Shown: piece by piece, positions 25,743 to 36,228 of the stretch
Position numbering within the stretch: the stretch's first letter is position 1
Layout: every line of letters starts with the position of its first letter
NCBI RefSeq assembly: GCF_001442755.1
Contig: NZ_CP006367.1
Location: 3,038,001-3,102,000 of the forward strand
DNA length: 64,000 nt
Source of the DNA: Aureimonas sp. AU20
GTDB taxonomy: Bacteria > Pseudomonadota > Alphaproteobacteria > Rhizobiales > Rhizobiaceae
Reading direction: 5' to 3'
The notes under the pieces: generated by a model
What the model was told of the DNA's origin: nothing
What the model saw: only the letters and a program-made list of their open reading frames with translations
Database searches by the model: none
Made by a program: the position numbers and the translations under genes

Positions 25743-26045
25743 TCAGTGGGCCAGCCCGTGGGCGGCGCGCGCCATCAGGCATTCCTCGTCGCCCGGCTGG
25801 CAGGTGCGGCAGACATGGGGGCGCAGCGGATAGATGCCGCATCCCGTCCGCTGGCCGACGATCCCCGTCAGCGCCATGCAGCGCTCGCCCTCGCAGCGCA
25901 TGCCGGACAGATCGGCCGACACAAGTTCTGCGGGAATGCGATCGAGCTCTTCGTCGGTCTCGGTGGAGAAGCGCGGCCATTCCGAGGAATAAGAGCAGCA
26001 GGCGCCGCAGCTTTGACAATCGAAGGAAGATGCGTCCGCCGCCAT
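25743..26045 (-). CDS. YkgJ family cysteine-cluster protein
   Basis: A 100-residue protein with the YkgJ zinc/iron-chelating pattern. It starts with DCQSCGACCSY, and continues with RCEGERCMAL, GCGIYPLRPHVCRTCQPGDEEC. The spaced cysteines indicate a bound metal or Fe-S cluster; the function is unknown. It is preceded on the same strand by the tRNA-Lys gene and followed by a 176-base gap without recognisable features. Confidence 0.88.
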   Translation of the reverse strand: MAADASSFDCQSCGACCSYSSEWPRFSTETDEELDRIPAELVSADLSGMRCEGERCMALTGIVGQRTGCGIYPLRPHVCRTCQPGDEECLMARAAHGLAH

Positions 26046-26151
26046 AGTCTCAACCTTTCGAACGCGCTCATCCCGCCCACAAGCAAACCCGAGAGCTAAA
26101 AAAGCGCATGGGACCCCGGAGGGGACGTCTTGACTTCATCGGAAGGAGAAA

Positions 26152-26227
<76 letters not shown>

Positions 26228-26277
26228 GAAGCGCTGTGTTTCGCGCTTTTCAGTGCCGGTCGGCGTCTGTGAGGCGG

Positions 26278-26306
26278 TGTATACGCAGGGCGATTGGCCC
26301 TGTCCA
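26278..26306 (-). promoter_or_regulatory. Promoter of tRNA-Lys
   Basis: On the minus strand TGGACA (26301-26306) and TATACA (26278-26283) are separated by 17 bases, an excellent sigma-70 match, about 50 bases before the tRNA. Confidence 0.7.
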
Positions 26307-26374
26307 CCCTCTTTTTGCACCGCCCTCGATTTTTCTCGTTTGTTCTTGTGCGACAAGGGCTTGCAGCGGATGCC

Positions 26375-26803
26375 TCAGCCGCGGTGCCAGGGAAGGCGAG
26401 AAGCGATGGAGATCGGCAGCGGCTTGGCGAAGAGGCGCAGCCCCTCCTCCGACTCGGCCTGGGCCACAAGACCGGCCATCGAGGCGGCATGGGGCACGAC
26501 ACTGACGGTCTCTTCCCCGTCATGCGCCACGTCGAGGAAATGGATGCCGGCGAAAAGCTCGCGGCGGTAGACCAGCTTGGCGGAACGGATCGCCTCGTCG
26601 TCGCCCATGCGGAACTCGAAATGCTTGGGCAGCGGCACCGAACCGTCGATCGTCAGTAGGGCGCCGGTCGCGGAAATGTTGCGAACGATGCAGTCCACCG
26701 TCGAATAGCGGTTGTTGAACAGAATCTGGGCGCGCTTGAAGATGCGGGTTCGAGGCGCGACTCGCCGTTCACTGCTGTCGGATTCCGGTTGCGCGAGAGC
26801 CAT
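26375..26803 (-). CDS. PilZ domain protein
   Basis: A 142-residue single-domain protein with the PilZ c-di-GMP-binding signature: RRVAPRTRIFKRAQI (RxxxR-type) and, about 20 residues on, CIVRNISATGALL (a D/NxSxxG-type motif; the usual aspartate is asparagine). A 60-residue C-terminal extension follows the barrel. It would translate c-di-GMP levels into an effect on an unknown partner, and could connect to the EAL protein encoded 12 kb away. The ATG at 26803 is preferred over a GTG one codon earlier. Confidence 0.85.
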   Translation of the reverse strand: MALAQPESDSSERRVAPRTRIFKRAQILFNNRYSTVDCIVRNISATGALLTIDGSVPLPKHFEFRMGDDEAIRSAKLVYRRELFAGIHFLDVAHDGEETVSVVPHAASMAGLVAQAESEEGLRLFAKPLPISIASRLPWHRG

Positions 26804-26930
26804 CACTCCGTTCCTTCGCCGATTTCACGACGTAGTTTTAGCTCGCAATGGTTTGTGCTCCCTGAATCCCCGGCCACGAAGTGGCCGCATACGGTTCTTT
26901 TTCTCGCCGTTTGCAGTTCCTGAACGAAAT

Positions 26931-26963
26931 CGCCCGCCGGACGCGCGAGGCGTCCGGCGGGCG
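26931..26963 (-). terminator. Terminator downstream of ilvC
   Basis: A perfect 14-base-pair GC-rich stem (26931-26944 with 26950-26963) with a 5-base loop lies 53 bases after the ilvC stop. A short T-rich segment follows on the minus strand. Confidence 0.8.
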
Positions 26964-27015
26964 ATCGTGATTCGAAAGCTTGGGCGGGGCGCGAACGGCG
27001 CCCCGACGGGATCGA

Positions 27016-28702
<1,687 letters not shown>

Positions 28703-28750
28703 CACCGCTCGACTCTTCGCCGCTCGCGTTTCGCCGGCCGCCCAACACGT

Positions 28751-28765
28751 ACCGTACGTTACGGT
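28751..28765. promoter_or_regulatory. Palindromic operator upstream of the TetR gene
   Basis: The perfect inverted repeat ACCGTA-CGT-TACGGT is embedded in acgtaccgtacgttacggtt. It lies between the TetR gene (start 28702) and the divergently oriented sequence beyond. Its length and symmetry fit a TetR dimer site. Confidence 0.75.
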
Positions 28766-28817
28766 TCGCACTACACAAGGCTCTGGCGCGAGGCAAGGGG
28801 GCAGAGCGTTCGTTCGG

Positions 28818-29945
28818 CTATTTCACGACGATCAGACGCTCGGCGGCGCGGGTGATGGCGGTGTAGAGCCAGCGCTCGCGCGATTCCTTGAAGGCCCAGC
28901 TTTCGTCGAAGAGCATGACGTCGTCCCATTGCGAGCCCTGCGCCTTATGGACGGTCAGGGCATAGCCATAGTCGAAATCGTCGTAGCGCTTCTTGGTGGC
29001 CCAGGGGATCTCGGCCGTCGGGTCCTCGAAGACCTGCTTCAGGAGCTTGATCTTGGCCATGCCCTTGTCGATGTCGTCATCGTCGGGCTTCACCAAGAGA
29101 TTGGTGCCGGGCTTCACGGTTTCGGGCGAGGCCGTCATGACCTGCCAGAGCGAGCCGTTGAGCAGGCCTTTGGCCGGGTCGTTTCGCAGGCAGACGAGTT
29201 TGTCGCCCGACTGCGGCAATGCGCCGGTGAAGCCCTTCAACTCGCGCAGGCGATTGTTGTAGAGGCGGCGCGTGCGGTTGGTGCCGACCAGAACCTGATC
29301 GGCCGCCAGAACCTCGTCGCGGTCCACCTCCCGCTTGGTGATGACGCGCGCGGCGCCATGGTCGCCGAGCTGCAGCTCGCGCCCTTCCCGCGCGTCGAGC
29401 GCCAAGGCGAGGATCGGATTGTCGCGCGCCTGGCGGTGGATCTCCGTCAAGAGGAAATCCGGTTCGGCTTCGGTGAAGAAGCCACCGCCCGAAACCGGCG
29501 GCAACTGGCCGGGATCGCCCAAAACCAGGATGGGCGTGCCGAAGGACAGGAGATCGCGCCCCAGCGCCTCGTCCACCATGGAGCATTCGTCCACCACCAC
29601 GAGCTTGGCCTTGGCGACCGGGCTCTGGCGGTTGAGCGAGAAGGTCGGCGACACGCGCGCCGTGCCTGTCGTCTCGTCCTCCGAAGCCTCTTCGCCGCGC
29701 GGGCGATAGATCAGGGAGTGGATGGTCTTGGCCGACTTGGCGCCCTTGGAGCGGAGCACCTGCGCCGCCTTGCCGGTGAAGGCGGCGAACTGCACGCCGC
29801 CTTCCACCCCTTCGGCGAAGTGGCGCGCGAGCGTCGTCTTGCCCGTGCCGGCATAGCCGAACAGGCGGAAGATCGGCTGGTCGCCGCGCCGCAGCCAATC
29901 GGCCACACGCGTCAGCGCCTCGTCCTGCTGCGGAGAGAATTTCAT
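28818..29945 (-). CDS. RecD-like/Dda-type ATP-dependent DNA helicase
   Basis: A 375-residue superfamily 1B helicase. Walker A is GYAGTGKTTLARHF, Walker B is VVDECSMVD, motif III is VLGDPGQLPPV, motif V/VI is YALTVHKAQGSQWDDV and YTAITRAAERL. It lacks the long N-terminal RecBCD-binding region of true RecD. It resembles stand-alone RecD2/Dda helicases that unwind 5' to 3' in repair. Start ATG at 29945; the open frame continues upstream. Confidence 0.9.
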   Translation of the reverse strand: MKFSPQQDEALTRVADWLRRGDQPIFRLFGYAGTGKTTLARHFAEGVEGGVQFAAFTGKAAQVLRSKGAKSAKTIHSLIYRPRGEEASEDETTGTARVSPTFSLNRQSPVAKAKLVVVDECSMVDEALGRDLLSFGTPILVLGDPGQLPPVSGGGFFTEAEPDFLLTEIHRQARDNPILALALDAREGRELQLGDHGAARVITKREVDRDEVLAADQVLVGTNRTRRLYNNRLRELKGFTGALPQSGDKLVCLRNDPAKGLLNGSLWQVMTASPETVKPGTNLLVKPDDDDIDKGMAKIKLLKQVFEDPTAEIPWATKKRYDDFDYGYALTVHKAQGSQWDDVMLFDESWAFKESRERWLYTAITRAAERLIVVK

Positions 29946-30139
29946 GGCGCGAGGCGTCGCAGAAAACCGCGCCTTTGCCAAGCGCTCGATGCAACCGGCG
30001 GCGCGCCGACGGCGAGGATCGAGCAGGTAGCATTGTAAAACCGTCATGGGCGCGAACTATGAGCAGTCTCGCGGCCGACCCACCCTCCCCGTTCGGGACG
30101 GCGGCCTTTCCCAGCGCCTCCAACCGAGAGACTCGCTCC

Positions 30140-31057
30140 ATGTCCGGCATCATCTCCGCCATCGGCTTCTGCAACAACACCGGCCCCGGCGATCTGTCGA
30201 CGCTCGACGCCTCGCTGCGCGCGGTCGCCGATACGGGCGCCGACGCCTGCGAAATCGGCATCTATGGCGAGGAGATCATCGCCGGTGGGCGCGTCATCGA
30301 AGATCGCCTCGCCCGCGTCGCCGCCATCGCTTCCAACTATCGGTTCCGCAAGCTGTCGCTGCACGGGCAGATCGTCTCCAACTTCATGGACCGCGAGAAT
30401 CTGCACCTTCAGAAGGGGGTTGTGCGGGCCATGTTGGAGCTTTGCGATCGTCTGGGCGCCGGCGTGCTGGTCCATCATTGCGGCTCGGCCCAGTTGACCG
30501 AGGGCGTGACGCCAGCCGATCTCGATCAGATGGAGCGCGAGGCGCTGTTCGAGATGGCGGAGGTCGCCAAGACCTACGGCACGCGCATCGTGCTGGAAAA
30601 CATCTTCACGACCGAGCCCGGCCAGTATCGTCAGACGCCGACCCAGGTCGCCGAAACCGTGCGCGCCATCGGCCACGCCAACCTCGCGGCGCTGATCGAC
30701 TTCGGCCATGCCTATATCGAATCGCGCTACAAGGGCCTCGACTTCCGCGCCGAGCTGCGCGCCATGGCGGACGTGACCGGCCACCTGCATGTGCACGACA
30801 ATTTCGGCCTGCCCTACACGACGAAGACATTCTACCACCGGGCCGAGGCCACGGCGCTCGGCATCGGCGATCTGCACCTGCCGCTCGGCTGGGGCGATAT
30901 CGCTTGGGAGGACATATTCTCCGAGCTGACCTTCCTGCCCGACACCACCCTCATCATGGAAATCGGCGCGGAGCGCTTCGCGGCCGAGCAGCCCGCCTGC
31001 CTGGAGCGCGCCCGCAAGCTGGCGGACCTCGTCAACGCGCGCAGCATGGCGGCCTGA
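30140..31057 (+). CDS. Sugar phosphate isomerase/epimerase (xylose isomerase-like TIM barrel)
   Basis: A 305-residue protein of the AP endonuclease 2/xylose-isomerase-like TIM-barrel group. Metal ligands are suggested by the glutamate in IVLENIFTTEP, the aspartate/histidine in ALIDFGHAYIESR, HLHVHDNFG, and the glutamate in LIMEIGAERF. The substrate is unknown; sugar or inositol-type isomerisation is usual. Start MSGIISAIGF at 30140; the frame is open upstream. It is divergent from the helicase with a 194-base gap. Confidence 0.82.
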   Translation: MSGIISAIGFCNNTGPGDLSTLDASLRAVADTGADACEIGIYGEEIIAGGRVIEDRLARVAAIASNYRFRKLSLHGQIVSNFMDRENLHLQKGVVRAMLELCDRLGAGVLVHHCGSAQLTEGVTPADLDQMEREALFEMAEVAKTYGTRIVLENIFTTEPGQYRQTPTQVAETVRAIGHANLAALIDFGHAYIESRYKGLDFRAELRAMADVTGHLHVHDNFGLPYTTKTFYHRAEATALGIGDLHLPLGWGDIAWEDIFSELTFLPDTTLIMEIGAERFAAEQPACLERARKLADLVNARSMAA

Positions 31058-31071
31058 GCCAGAACCATCCC

Positions 31072-31111
31072 AGCGACCAGCCGGCCCCGCGATGGGGTTC
31101 GGCTGGTCGCT
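31072..31111. terminator. Terminator between the TIM-barrel gene and lysE-like gene
   Basis: A perfect 12-base-pair stem (31072-31083 with 31100-31111) with a GC-rich loop sits between two convergent genes and can serve both. Confidence 0.75.
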
Positions 31112-31122
31112 TCTCGCCAAGA

Positions 31123-31716
31123 TCAGCGCAGCATGGGCCAGAGCGTCGCCACCAGCGCGAGGCCCATGACGATGTTGAAGACGCGCAGTCGCCTGGGGTC
31201 GGAGAGAAACCCGCGCAAAGCCACGCCGAAGCCGGCCCAGATCGAGACGCTGGGAAAGTTCACCAGCGCGAAGGCGGTGCCGACCAGAAGCACCGAGACG
31301 ACAGGCGATTCGGCCTGCGTGTAGGCGCCCATGGCGACCAGCGACATGGCCCAGGCCTTCGGGTTGACCCATTGGAAAGCTGCGGCCTGCCTGAAGCTCA
31401 GCGGCTGGCCGCCCACCTCCGCCTTTCCGATCGAGCGCGAAAAGGCGATCTTCCAGGCGAGCCAGAGCATGTAGAGGACGCTGAGGAACTTCAGCGCGGT
31501 CTGGAGCGCGGGCACCGCATGAAGCAGCGCGCCGAGGCCGAAGCCGACCGCGAGAAGCAGCGAGAAGAAGCCGATCGCGATGCCCAGCATATGCGGGATC
31601 GTGCGGCGAAAGCCGAAGTTCACGCCCGATGCCATCAGCATCATGTTGTTCGGCCCCGGCGTGATCGAGGTGACGAAGGCGTAGACGAGCAGACCAAGAA
31701 ACAGGTCGAGAGGCAT
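31123..31716 (-). CDS. LysE/RhtB family amino acid exporter
   Basis: A 197-residue membrane protein with about six helices and the LysE signature SITPGPNNMMLMASGVNFGFRR near residues 17-38, and FQWVNPKAWAMSL in the middle. These exporters remove excess amino acids or homoserine-type compounds. It follows ilvH on the same strand after 79 bases, so a link with branched-chain amino acid overflow is possible but unproven. Confidence 0.9.
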   Translation of the reverse strand: MPLDLFLGLLVYAFVTSITPGPNNMMLMASGVNFGFRRTIPHMLGIAIGFFSLLLAVGFGLGALLHAVPALQTALKFLSVLYMLWLAWKIAFSRSIGKAEVGGQPLSFRQAAAFQWVNPKAWAMSLVAMGAYTQAESPVVSVLLVGTAFALVNFPSVSIWAGFGVALRGFLSDPRRLRVFNIVMGLALVATLWPMLR

Positions 31717-31795
31717 GGAAAGCTCCGGGCGCGCCAGCGCGCTGCCCGGAAGCGGGAGCGTCAGACGCCTAAGATAGAAAGAATGGCCGAAATCA

Positions 31796-32377
31796 TCAGC
31801 TCTCGTGCGCCGCTTCGCGACCGCGCGCCATGGCGGCGACGCCCGTGCGGCAGACCTCTACGAGGCCGAGCGGCGCCATGATCTGGATGAACTTCTCGAT
31901 CTTGGAGCCCTTGCCCGTGATCTCGAAGACGAAATGGTCCGTCGTGGAATCCACCACCTTGGCGCGGAACACGTCGGAGAGACGCAGCGCCTCGACCCGG
32001 TCCTCGCCCTTCCCGGCCACCTTCACCAGCGCCAGCTCGCGCTCGATCGGACCGTCGTCGCCCAGGCCCACCGCCGTCTTGGTAAGGTCCACCACGCGGT
32101 GAACCGGGACGATCCGGTCGAGCTGGCTCTTCAGCTGCTCGATGACCGCCGGCACGCCGCGCGTCACCACGGTGATGCGCGAGAGATGCTTGTTGTGGTC
32201 GGTCTCGGAGACGGTCAGGCTCTCGATATTGTAGCCGCGCCCGGAGAACAGGCCGATGACGCGCGCGAGCACGCCCGGCTCGTTGTCGACCACGATCGAT
32301 AGGGTGCGCGATTCCGGCGAGGGCTTCTCGTCGGTGATGAAATAGGCCGAGGCCGGAGGCTGGATCGGTAGGTTCAT
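31796..32377 (-). CDS. ilvH: Acetolactate synthase small (regulatory) subunit
   Basis: A 193-residue regulatory subunit. An ACT domain (LSIVVDNEPGVLARVIGLFSGRGYNIESLTVSET, described by residues 25-58) binds valine for feedback inhibition. The C-terminal IlvN/H domain (ELALVKV...FVFEITGKGSKIEKFI) contacts the catalytic subunit. It lies 60 bases after ilvB in the same attenuator-controlled operon. Confidence 0.95.
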   Translation of the reverse strand: MNLPIQPPASAYFITDEKPSPESRTLSIVVDNEPGVLARVIGLFSGRGYNIESLTVSETDHNKHLSRITVVTRGVPAVIEQLKSQLDRIVPVHRVVDLTKTAVGLGDDGPIERELALVKVAGKGEDRVEALRLSDVFRAKVVDSTTDHFVFEITGKGSKIEKFIQIMAPLGLVEVCRTGVAAMARGREAAHES

Positions 32378-32437
32378 GGCAAAGGCTTCTCGAAAAGCGA
32401 GCGGGGTTCGGCGGGGCTTATGCCCCGCCGCGCGATG

Positions 32438-34231
32438 TCAGACCAGCGCCTTGCCCTTGGCGTCGATGGCGTTGGCGACGACGTCGTCGCTCGCCTCGTC
32501 GGGCAGGAGGATCTCGTTATGCGCCTTACCGCTCGGGATCATCGGGAAGCAGTTGGTGAGATTGGCGACGCAGCAGTCGAAGATGACCGGCCGGTCGACC
32601 GAGATCATCTCTTCGATCGCGGCGTCGAGATCGCCCGCCTTTTCCGCCCGGATGCCGACGCCGCCATAGGCCTCGGCCAGCTTAACGAAGTCCGGCATCG
32701 CCTCCGAGTAGGAGTTGGACAGGCGGTTGCCGTGCAGGAGCTGCTGCCACTGGCGGACCATGCCCATATACTGGTTGTTCAGGATGAACACCTTGACCGG
32801 CGCGCCATGCTGGACGGCGGTCGAGAGTTCCTGCGTCATCATCTGAATCGAGGCGTCGCCCGCGATGTCGATGACCAGCGCATCGGGATGCGCGATCTGA
32901 ACGCCGACCGCCGCCGGCAGGCCGTAGCCCATCGTGCCGAGGCCCCCGGAGGTCATCCAACGGTTAGGCTCCTCGAAGCCGTAGAACTGCGCGGCCCACA
33001 TCTGATGCTGGCCGACCTCCGTGGTGATGAAGGTCTTGCGGTGCTTGGTCAGCTCGTAGAGGCGCTTGACCGCGTGCTGGGGCATGATGACGTCGCCTTC
33101 CTGGCGATAGGCCAGGCAGTTGCGCGCCTTCCAACGGCCGATCTTGGCGTTCCACTCGGCCATCGCCGCCGGGTCGGCCTTGGCGCCGCTGTCGCGCCAG
33201 ATCGAGACCATGGCCTCCAGGACATGCGCGACATCGCCGATGATCGGCAGGTCGACGCGCACGTTCTTGTTGATGGAGGACGGGTCGATGTCGATATGGA
33301 TCTTCTTGGAATTCGGCGAGAAGGCGTCGAGCCGGCCGGTGATCCGGTCGTCGAAGCGCGCGCCGACGCAGATCATGACGTCGCATTCATGCATGGCGAG
33401 GTTGGCCTCGTAGGTGCCGTGCATGCCCAGCATTCCCAGCCAATTGTCGCCCGACGCGGGATAGGCGCCGAGGCCCATCAGGGTCGAGGTGATGGGAAAG
33501 CCGGTCATCGCGACGATCTCGCGCAGCAACTGCGAAGCGTGCGGGCCGGAATTGATGACGCCGCCGCCGGTATAGAAGACCGGGCGCTTGGCCGACTTCA
33601 TCAGATCGACCGCCGCCTGGATGCGGCCGCGCTCGGGCTCGACCCGCGGCTGGTAGCGCTGCGTGGCGCGCGAGAGGCTCGGCGGCGTGTAGGTGCCGGT
33701 CGCGAACTGCACGTCCTTCGGAATGTCGACGACGACCGGGCCGGGACGGCCCGAGGTCGCGACATGGAAGGCCTCGTGCAGGATCTCGGCGAGATCCTCG
33801 ACATTCTTGACCAGCCAATTGTGCTTGGTGCAGGGCCGCGTGATGCCGACCGTGTCGCATTCCTGGAAGGCGTCCGAGCCGATCAGCGTGGTCGGGACCT
33901 GGCCCGTGATGCAGACGAGCGGGATCGAATCCATCAACGCGTCCTGCAGGGGCGTGACGGCATTGGTGGCACCGGGGCCGGAGGTGACCAGCATGACGCC
34001 CGGCTTGCCGGTGGAGCGGGCATAGCCTTCGGCCGCATGGCCGGCGCCTTGCTCGTGGCGAACGAGGATGTGCTTGACGTGGCTCTGCTGGAACAGGACG
34101 TCGTAGATCGGGAGAACCGCGCCGCCGGGATAGCCGAACAGGTGTTCGACGCCATGGTCCTTCATCGCCTGGACCACCATCTGGGCGCCCGTCATCTGGC
34201 GGGTCCCGGTCTCCATCATCATCTCGTTCAT
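32438..34231 (-). CDS. ilvB: Acetolactate synthase large (catalytic) subunit
   Basis: A 597-residue ThDP enzyme that condenses pyruvate with pyruvate or 2-oxobutyrate at the start of valine/leucine/isoleucine synthesis. The catalytic glutamate is in VRHEQGAGHAAEGYARSTG, and the ThDP/Mg motif is IAGDASIQMMTQELSTA...NNQYMGMVRQWQ. Full length. Expression appears to be controlled by the attenuator in the 200-base leader directly upstream. Confidence 0.96.
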   Translation of the reverse strand: MNEMMMETGTRQMTGAQMVVQAMKDHGVEHLFGYPGGAVLPIYDVLFQQSHVKHILVRHEQGAGHAAEGYARSTGKPGVMLVTSGPGATNAVTPLQDALMDSIPLVCITGQVPTTLIGSDAFQECDTVGITRPCTKHNWLVKNVEDLAEILHEAFHVATSGRPGPVVVDIPKDVQFATGTYTPPSLSRATQRYQPRVEPERGRIQAAVDLMKSAKRPVFYTGGGVINSGPHASQLLREIVAMTGFPITSTLMGLGAYPASGDNWLGMLGMHGTYEANLAMHECDVMICVGARFDDRITGRLDAFSPNSKKIHIDIDPSSINKNVRVDLPIIGDVAHVLEAMVSIWRDSGAKADPAAMAEWNAKIGRWKARNCLAYRQEGDVIMPQHAVKRLYELTKHRKTFITTEVGQHQMWAAQFYGFEEPNRWMTSGGLGTMGYGLPAAVGVQIAHPDALVIDIAGDASIQMMTQELSTAVQHGAPVKVFILNNQYMGMVRQWQQLLHGNRLSNSYSEAMPDFVKLAEAYGGVGIRAEKAGDLDAAIEEMISVDRPVIFDCCVANLTNCFPMIPSGKAHNEILLPDEASDDVVANAIDAKGKALV

Positions 34232-34288
34232 CGTGCGGCCTTTGAGGGTTTCGTGCCGGTCGGCGCGGCGTGTCGAATTTCAGGCAAT

Positions 34289-34312
34289 AAAAAAGGCCCT
34301 CCGAGGGGCCTT
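34289..34312 (-). terminator. Attenuator terminator in the ilvB leader
   Basis: On the minus strand a 7-8 base-pair GC-rich stem (34305-34312 with 34293-34300, loop of four) is followed directly by six T. It lies 35 bases after the leader peptide stop and 58 bases before ilvB, as in classical attenuators. Competing upstream stems are 34360-34368 with 34318-34326 (9 perfect pairs) and 34350-34356 with 34339-34345 (7 perfect pairs). Confidence 0.85.
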
Positions 34313-34346
34313 GGGTTGCGCACACGTGGCAAGAGCCGGACGGTCC

Positions 34347-34400
34347 CTAGACCGTCTCGCGTGTGCGCCTGCTTACGAGGAGAATGAGCTTCTTCGACAT
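34347..34400 (-). CDS. ilv leader peptide (attenuator control peptide)
   Basis: A 17-residue peptide MSKKLILLVSRRTRETV with a run Leu-Ile-Leu-Leu-Val, exactly the three amino acids made by the downstream pathway. Ribosome stalling at these codons would favour an alternative fold and prevent the terminator at 34289-34312. The stop codon lies inside the 7-base-pair hairpin, the right place for a ribosome to disturb it. The predicted transcription start is only two or three bases before the ATG, so the peptide is probably translated from a leaderless mRNA. Confidence 0.85.
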   Translation of the reverse strand: MSKKLILLVSRRTRETV

Positions 34401-34408
34401 GGGAGCGG

Positions 34409-34437
34409 ACGTTAGTCGCCCGCCCCGCATCCGTCAA
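34409..34437 (-). promoter_or_regulatory. Promoter of the ilvB-ilvH operon
   Basis: On the minus strand TTGACG (34432-34437) and TAACGT (34409-34414) are 17 bases apart, a near-consensus promoter. It ends just before the leader peptide and overlaps the 3' end of the DUF1206 gene. Confidence 0.75.
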
Positions 34438-35282
34438 GCCGCTCCGCGCGCCTTTCGAATCGCCTCGCTCGGGTCGAGATCGGGCGAGCGGATATGGCCG
34501 TAGCGCGCCAGGAGCAGAGCATAGAGGCCGAAGGCGACGAGCCCAAGCCCGGTGGCCGACAAGATCGCCCAGCCATAGGGCCAGGAGCCGATCTCGCCGA
34601 GCGCATCCTCCAGGCCCGGCGTATGGTCCGGCGTCCAGCGCGAGGCGCCGGTGAAGAACAGAACCGCGATCGCGGCAAAGACGAGCCCGCGCGCCACAAG
34701 GCCGAAGCGGCAGAGCGCGATCATCCACCCGGCATGAGCGGCGGGAAGCGAGAGAAAACGCAGAAAGCTGCCGTCGAAGGCCTTCTTCACCTGTGCGCCC
34801 GCGACGCCCAGCATGACGAGCCCGGCCGGCAACGTGAACCAGGGGCCAAAGACCGGACCCCAGCGGTCGAGAATATTGGACCCGCCCTCCCCGCCGCCGG
34901 CGGACACGCCGAACAGGAGCGAGGCGGCGTAGAGTGCGAGGAACGTATAGGCGAGGCCCGAGACGAAGCGGCCGATGCGGGTGAAGATGCCCTTGGCGTC
35001 GCGGCCATAGCCGTCCGCGTCGAAGATGGCTTGAACGAAGCGCCAGAGCGCGAAACAGGGAAGCGCGAGCACCAGCAGCACCAGCATCACACCGCCGAAG
35101 GGCGAGCCGACGATGCGCGAGATCGCCTCCTCCTCGCTCAGCGTGTTGCCGCCGGCGAAAGCAGTGCGGAAGGCGAAATAGCCGATCGTCATGAACACGG
35201 CGGCGCGGGCGAGATAGCCGAGCCGCGCGCCCTTCTCGATCGCGTCCCGATGATCGCGGATGCCCATAGGCGTGCTCGACAT
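34434..35282 (-). CDS. DUF1206 integral membrane protein
   Basis: A 282-residue membrane protein with six predicted helices in three repeated two-helix units, each beginning with a RxGxxARGxVF/I-like motif (LGYLARAAVFMTIGYF; RFVSGLAYTFLALYA; FGLVARGLVFAAIAVLF). This is the DUF1206 fold. The function is unknown. The gene ends inside the ilvB promoter region. Confidence 0.88.
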   Translation of the reverse strand: MSSTPMGIRDHRDAIEKGARLGYLARAAVFMTIGYFAFRTAFAGGNTLSEEEAISRIVGSPFGGVMLVLLVLALPCFALWRFVQAIFDADGYGRDAKGIFTRIGRFVSGLAYTFLALYAASLLFGVSAGGGEGGSNILDRWGPVFGPWFTLPAGLVMLGVAGAQVKKAFDGSFLRFLSLPAAHAGWMIALCRFGLVARGLVFAAIAVLFFTGASRWTPDHTPGLEDALGEIGSWPYGWAILSATGLGLVAFGLYALLLARYGHIRSPDLDPSEAIRKARGAA

Positions 35283-35355
35283 GGCGTTCCCCCTTTGCGG
35301 GTCAGAACGGCACCACGCGATCGCGGGTTCCGCCCTGCCCGGCCGGGCAGGCGTC

Positions 35356-36129
35356 TCACTTCATGTTGGCATCGACGATCCGGTCGAACTCGCCTGTCGC
35401 CTTGGCGAGATGCAGCCACTGATCGACATAGGCTTTGAAGGCGACATCGCCGCGCGGAAGCATGATGCCCATCTCGCCATATTGCAGGGGCCGGTCGGGG
35501 TTCACCGCGCAGAGGCCGGGATGCAGCTTTTCCTGCAGCTTCACCTCCACCGATTCGGCCACCATCACGTCGGCCCGCCCTTCCAGGATTTCCTTGAAGA
35601 TCACCCGGTTGTCGGGAAAGAGCTGGATCGCGGCCTTGCTGAAGCTGGCACGGGCGAACTTTTCGTTGGTGCCGCCGGGATTGACCACGACGCGCGTGCC
35701 CTCCCGGTCGATCGCCGCGACGGTCTGATACTTCGACACGTCCTCGCAGCGCACGATCGGCGCCTTGCCGTTGACGAGATACATCTGGCTGAAGCCGACC
35801 TGCCGCTGGCGCGGCAGCGTCACGGAAATGCCGCTCAAGGCTACGTCGCACTTGGCGTTGAAGTCCGCGACGAGGTCGGACCATTTGGTCGGCACGAAGA
35901 CCGCTTCCGCCTCCAGCGATTTCGCCAGCGAACGGGCGAGATCGATGTCGATGCCGGTGAACTCGCCCCCGTCGTCCGCTCGGTACGAGAAGGGCCGGTA
36001 GTCGCCCGTCGTGCAGACGTTCAGCACCTTGCGCTCCACCACCTGATCGAGCCGGCTCGACCCCTCCGCAAAAGCGGCGGGCGCGCCGAGAAGGGTGGCG
36101 GCGAGAAGGGCTGAAACGAGGGGCTTCAT
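35356..36129 (-). CDS. Polar amino acid ABC transporter substrate-binding protein
   Basis: A 257-residue periplasmic binding protein (SBP_bac_3 family). The signal peptide covers residues 1-21 (cleavage AAFA-EG). The ligand-binding signature GDYRPFSYR...FTGIDIDLARSLAKSLEAEAVFV and the hinge region VAAIDREGTRVVVNPGGTNEKFA are typical. No permease genes are adjacent, so it is an orphan or serves a transporter elsewhere. The closing residues AKATGEFDRIVDANMK fit the family end. Confidence 0.9.
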   Translation of the reverse strand: MKPLVSALLAATLLGAPAAFAEGSSRLDQVVERKVLNVCTTGDYRPFSYRADDGGEFTGIDIDLARSLAKSLEAEAVFVPTKWSDLVADFNAKCDVALSGISVTLPRQRQVGFSQMYLVNGKAPIVRCEDVSKYQTVAAIDREGTRVVVNPGGTNEKFARASFSKAAIQLFPDNRVIFKEILEGRADVMVAESVEVKLQEKLHPGLCAVNPDRPLQYGEMGIMLPRGDVAFKAYVDQWLHLAKATGEFDRIVDANMK

Positions 36130-36228
36130 CGATCGGGAACCTCTTGGGATGGATGGGGTCGAAGGCTACACAGGGCGGCATGGCCCGTCATGCGCTTTCG
36201 GAAAATCGACGCCTGAGCAGCCGGGGTC

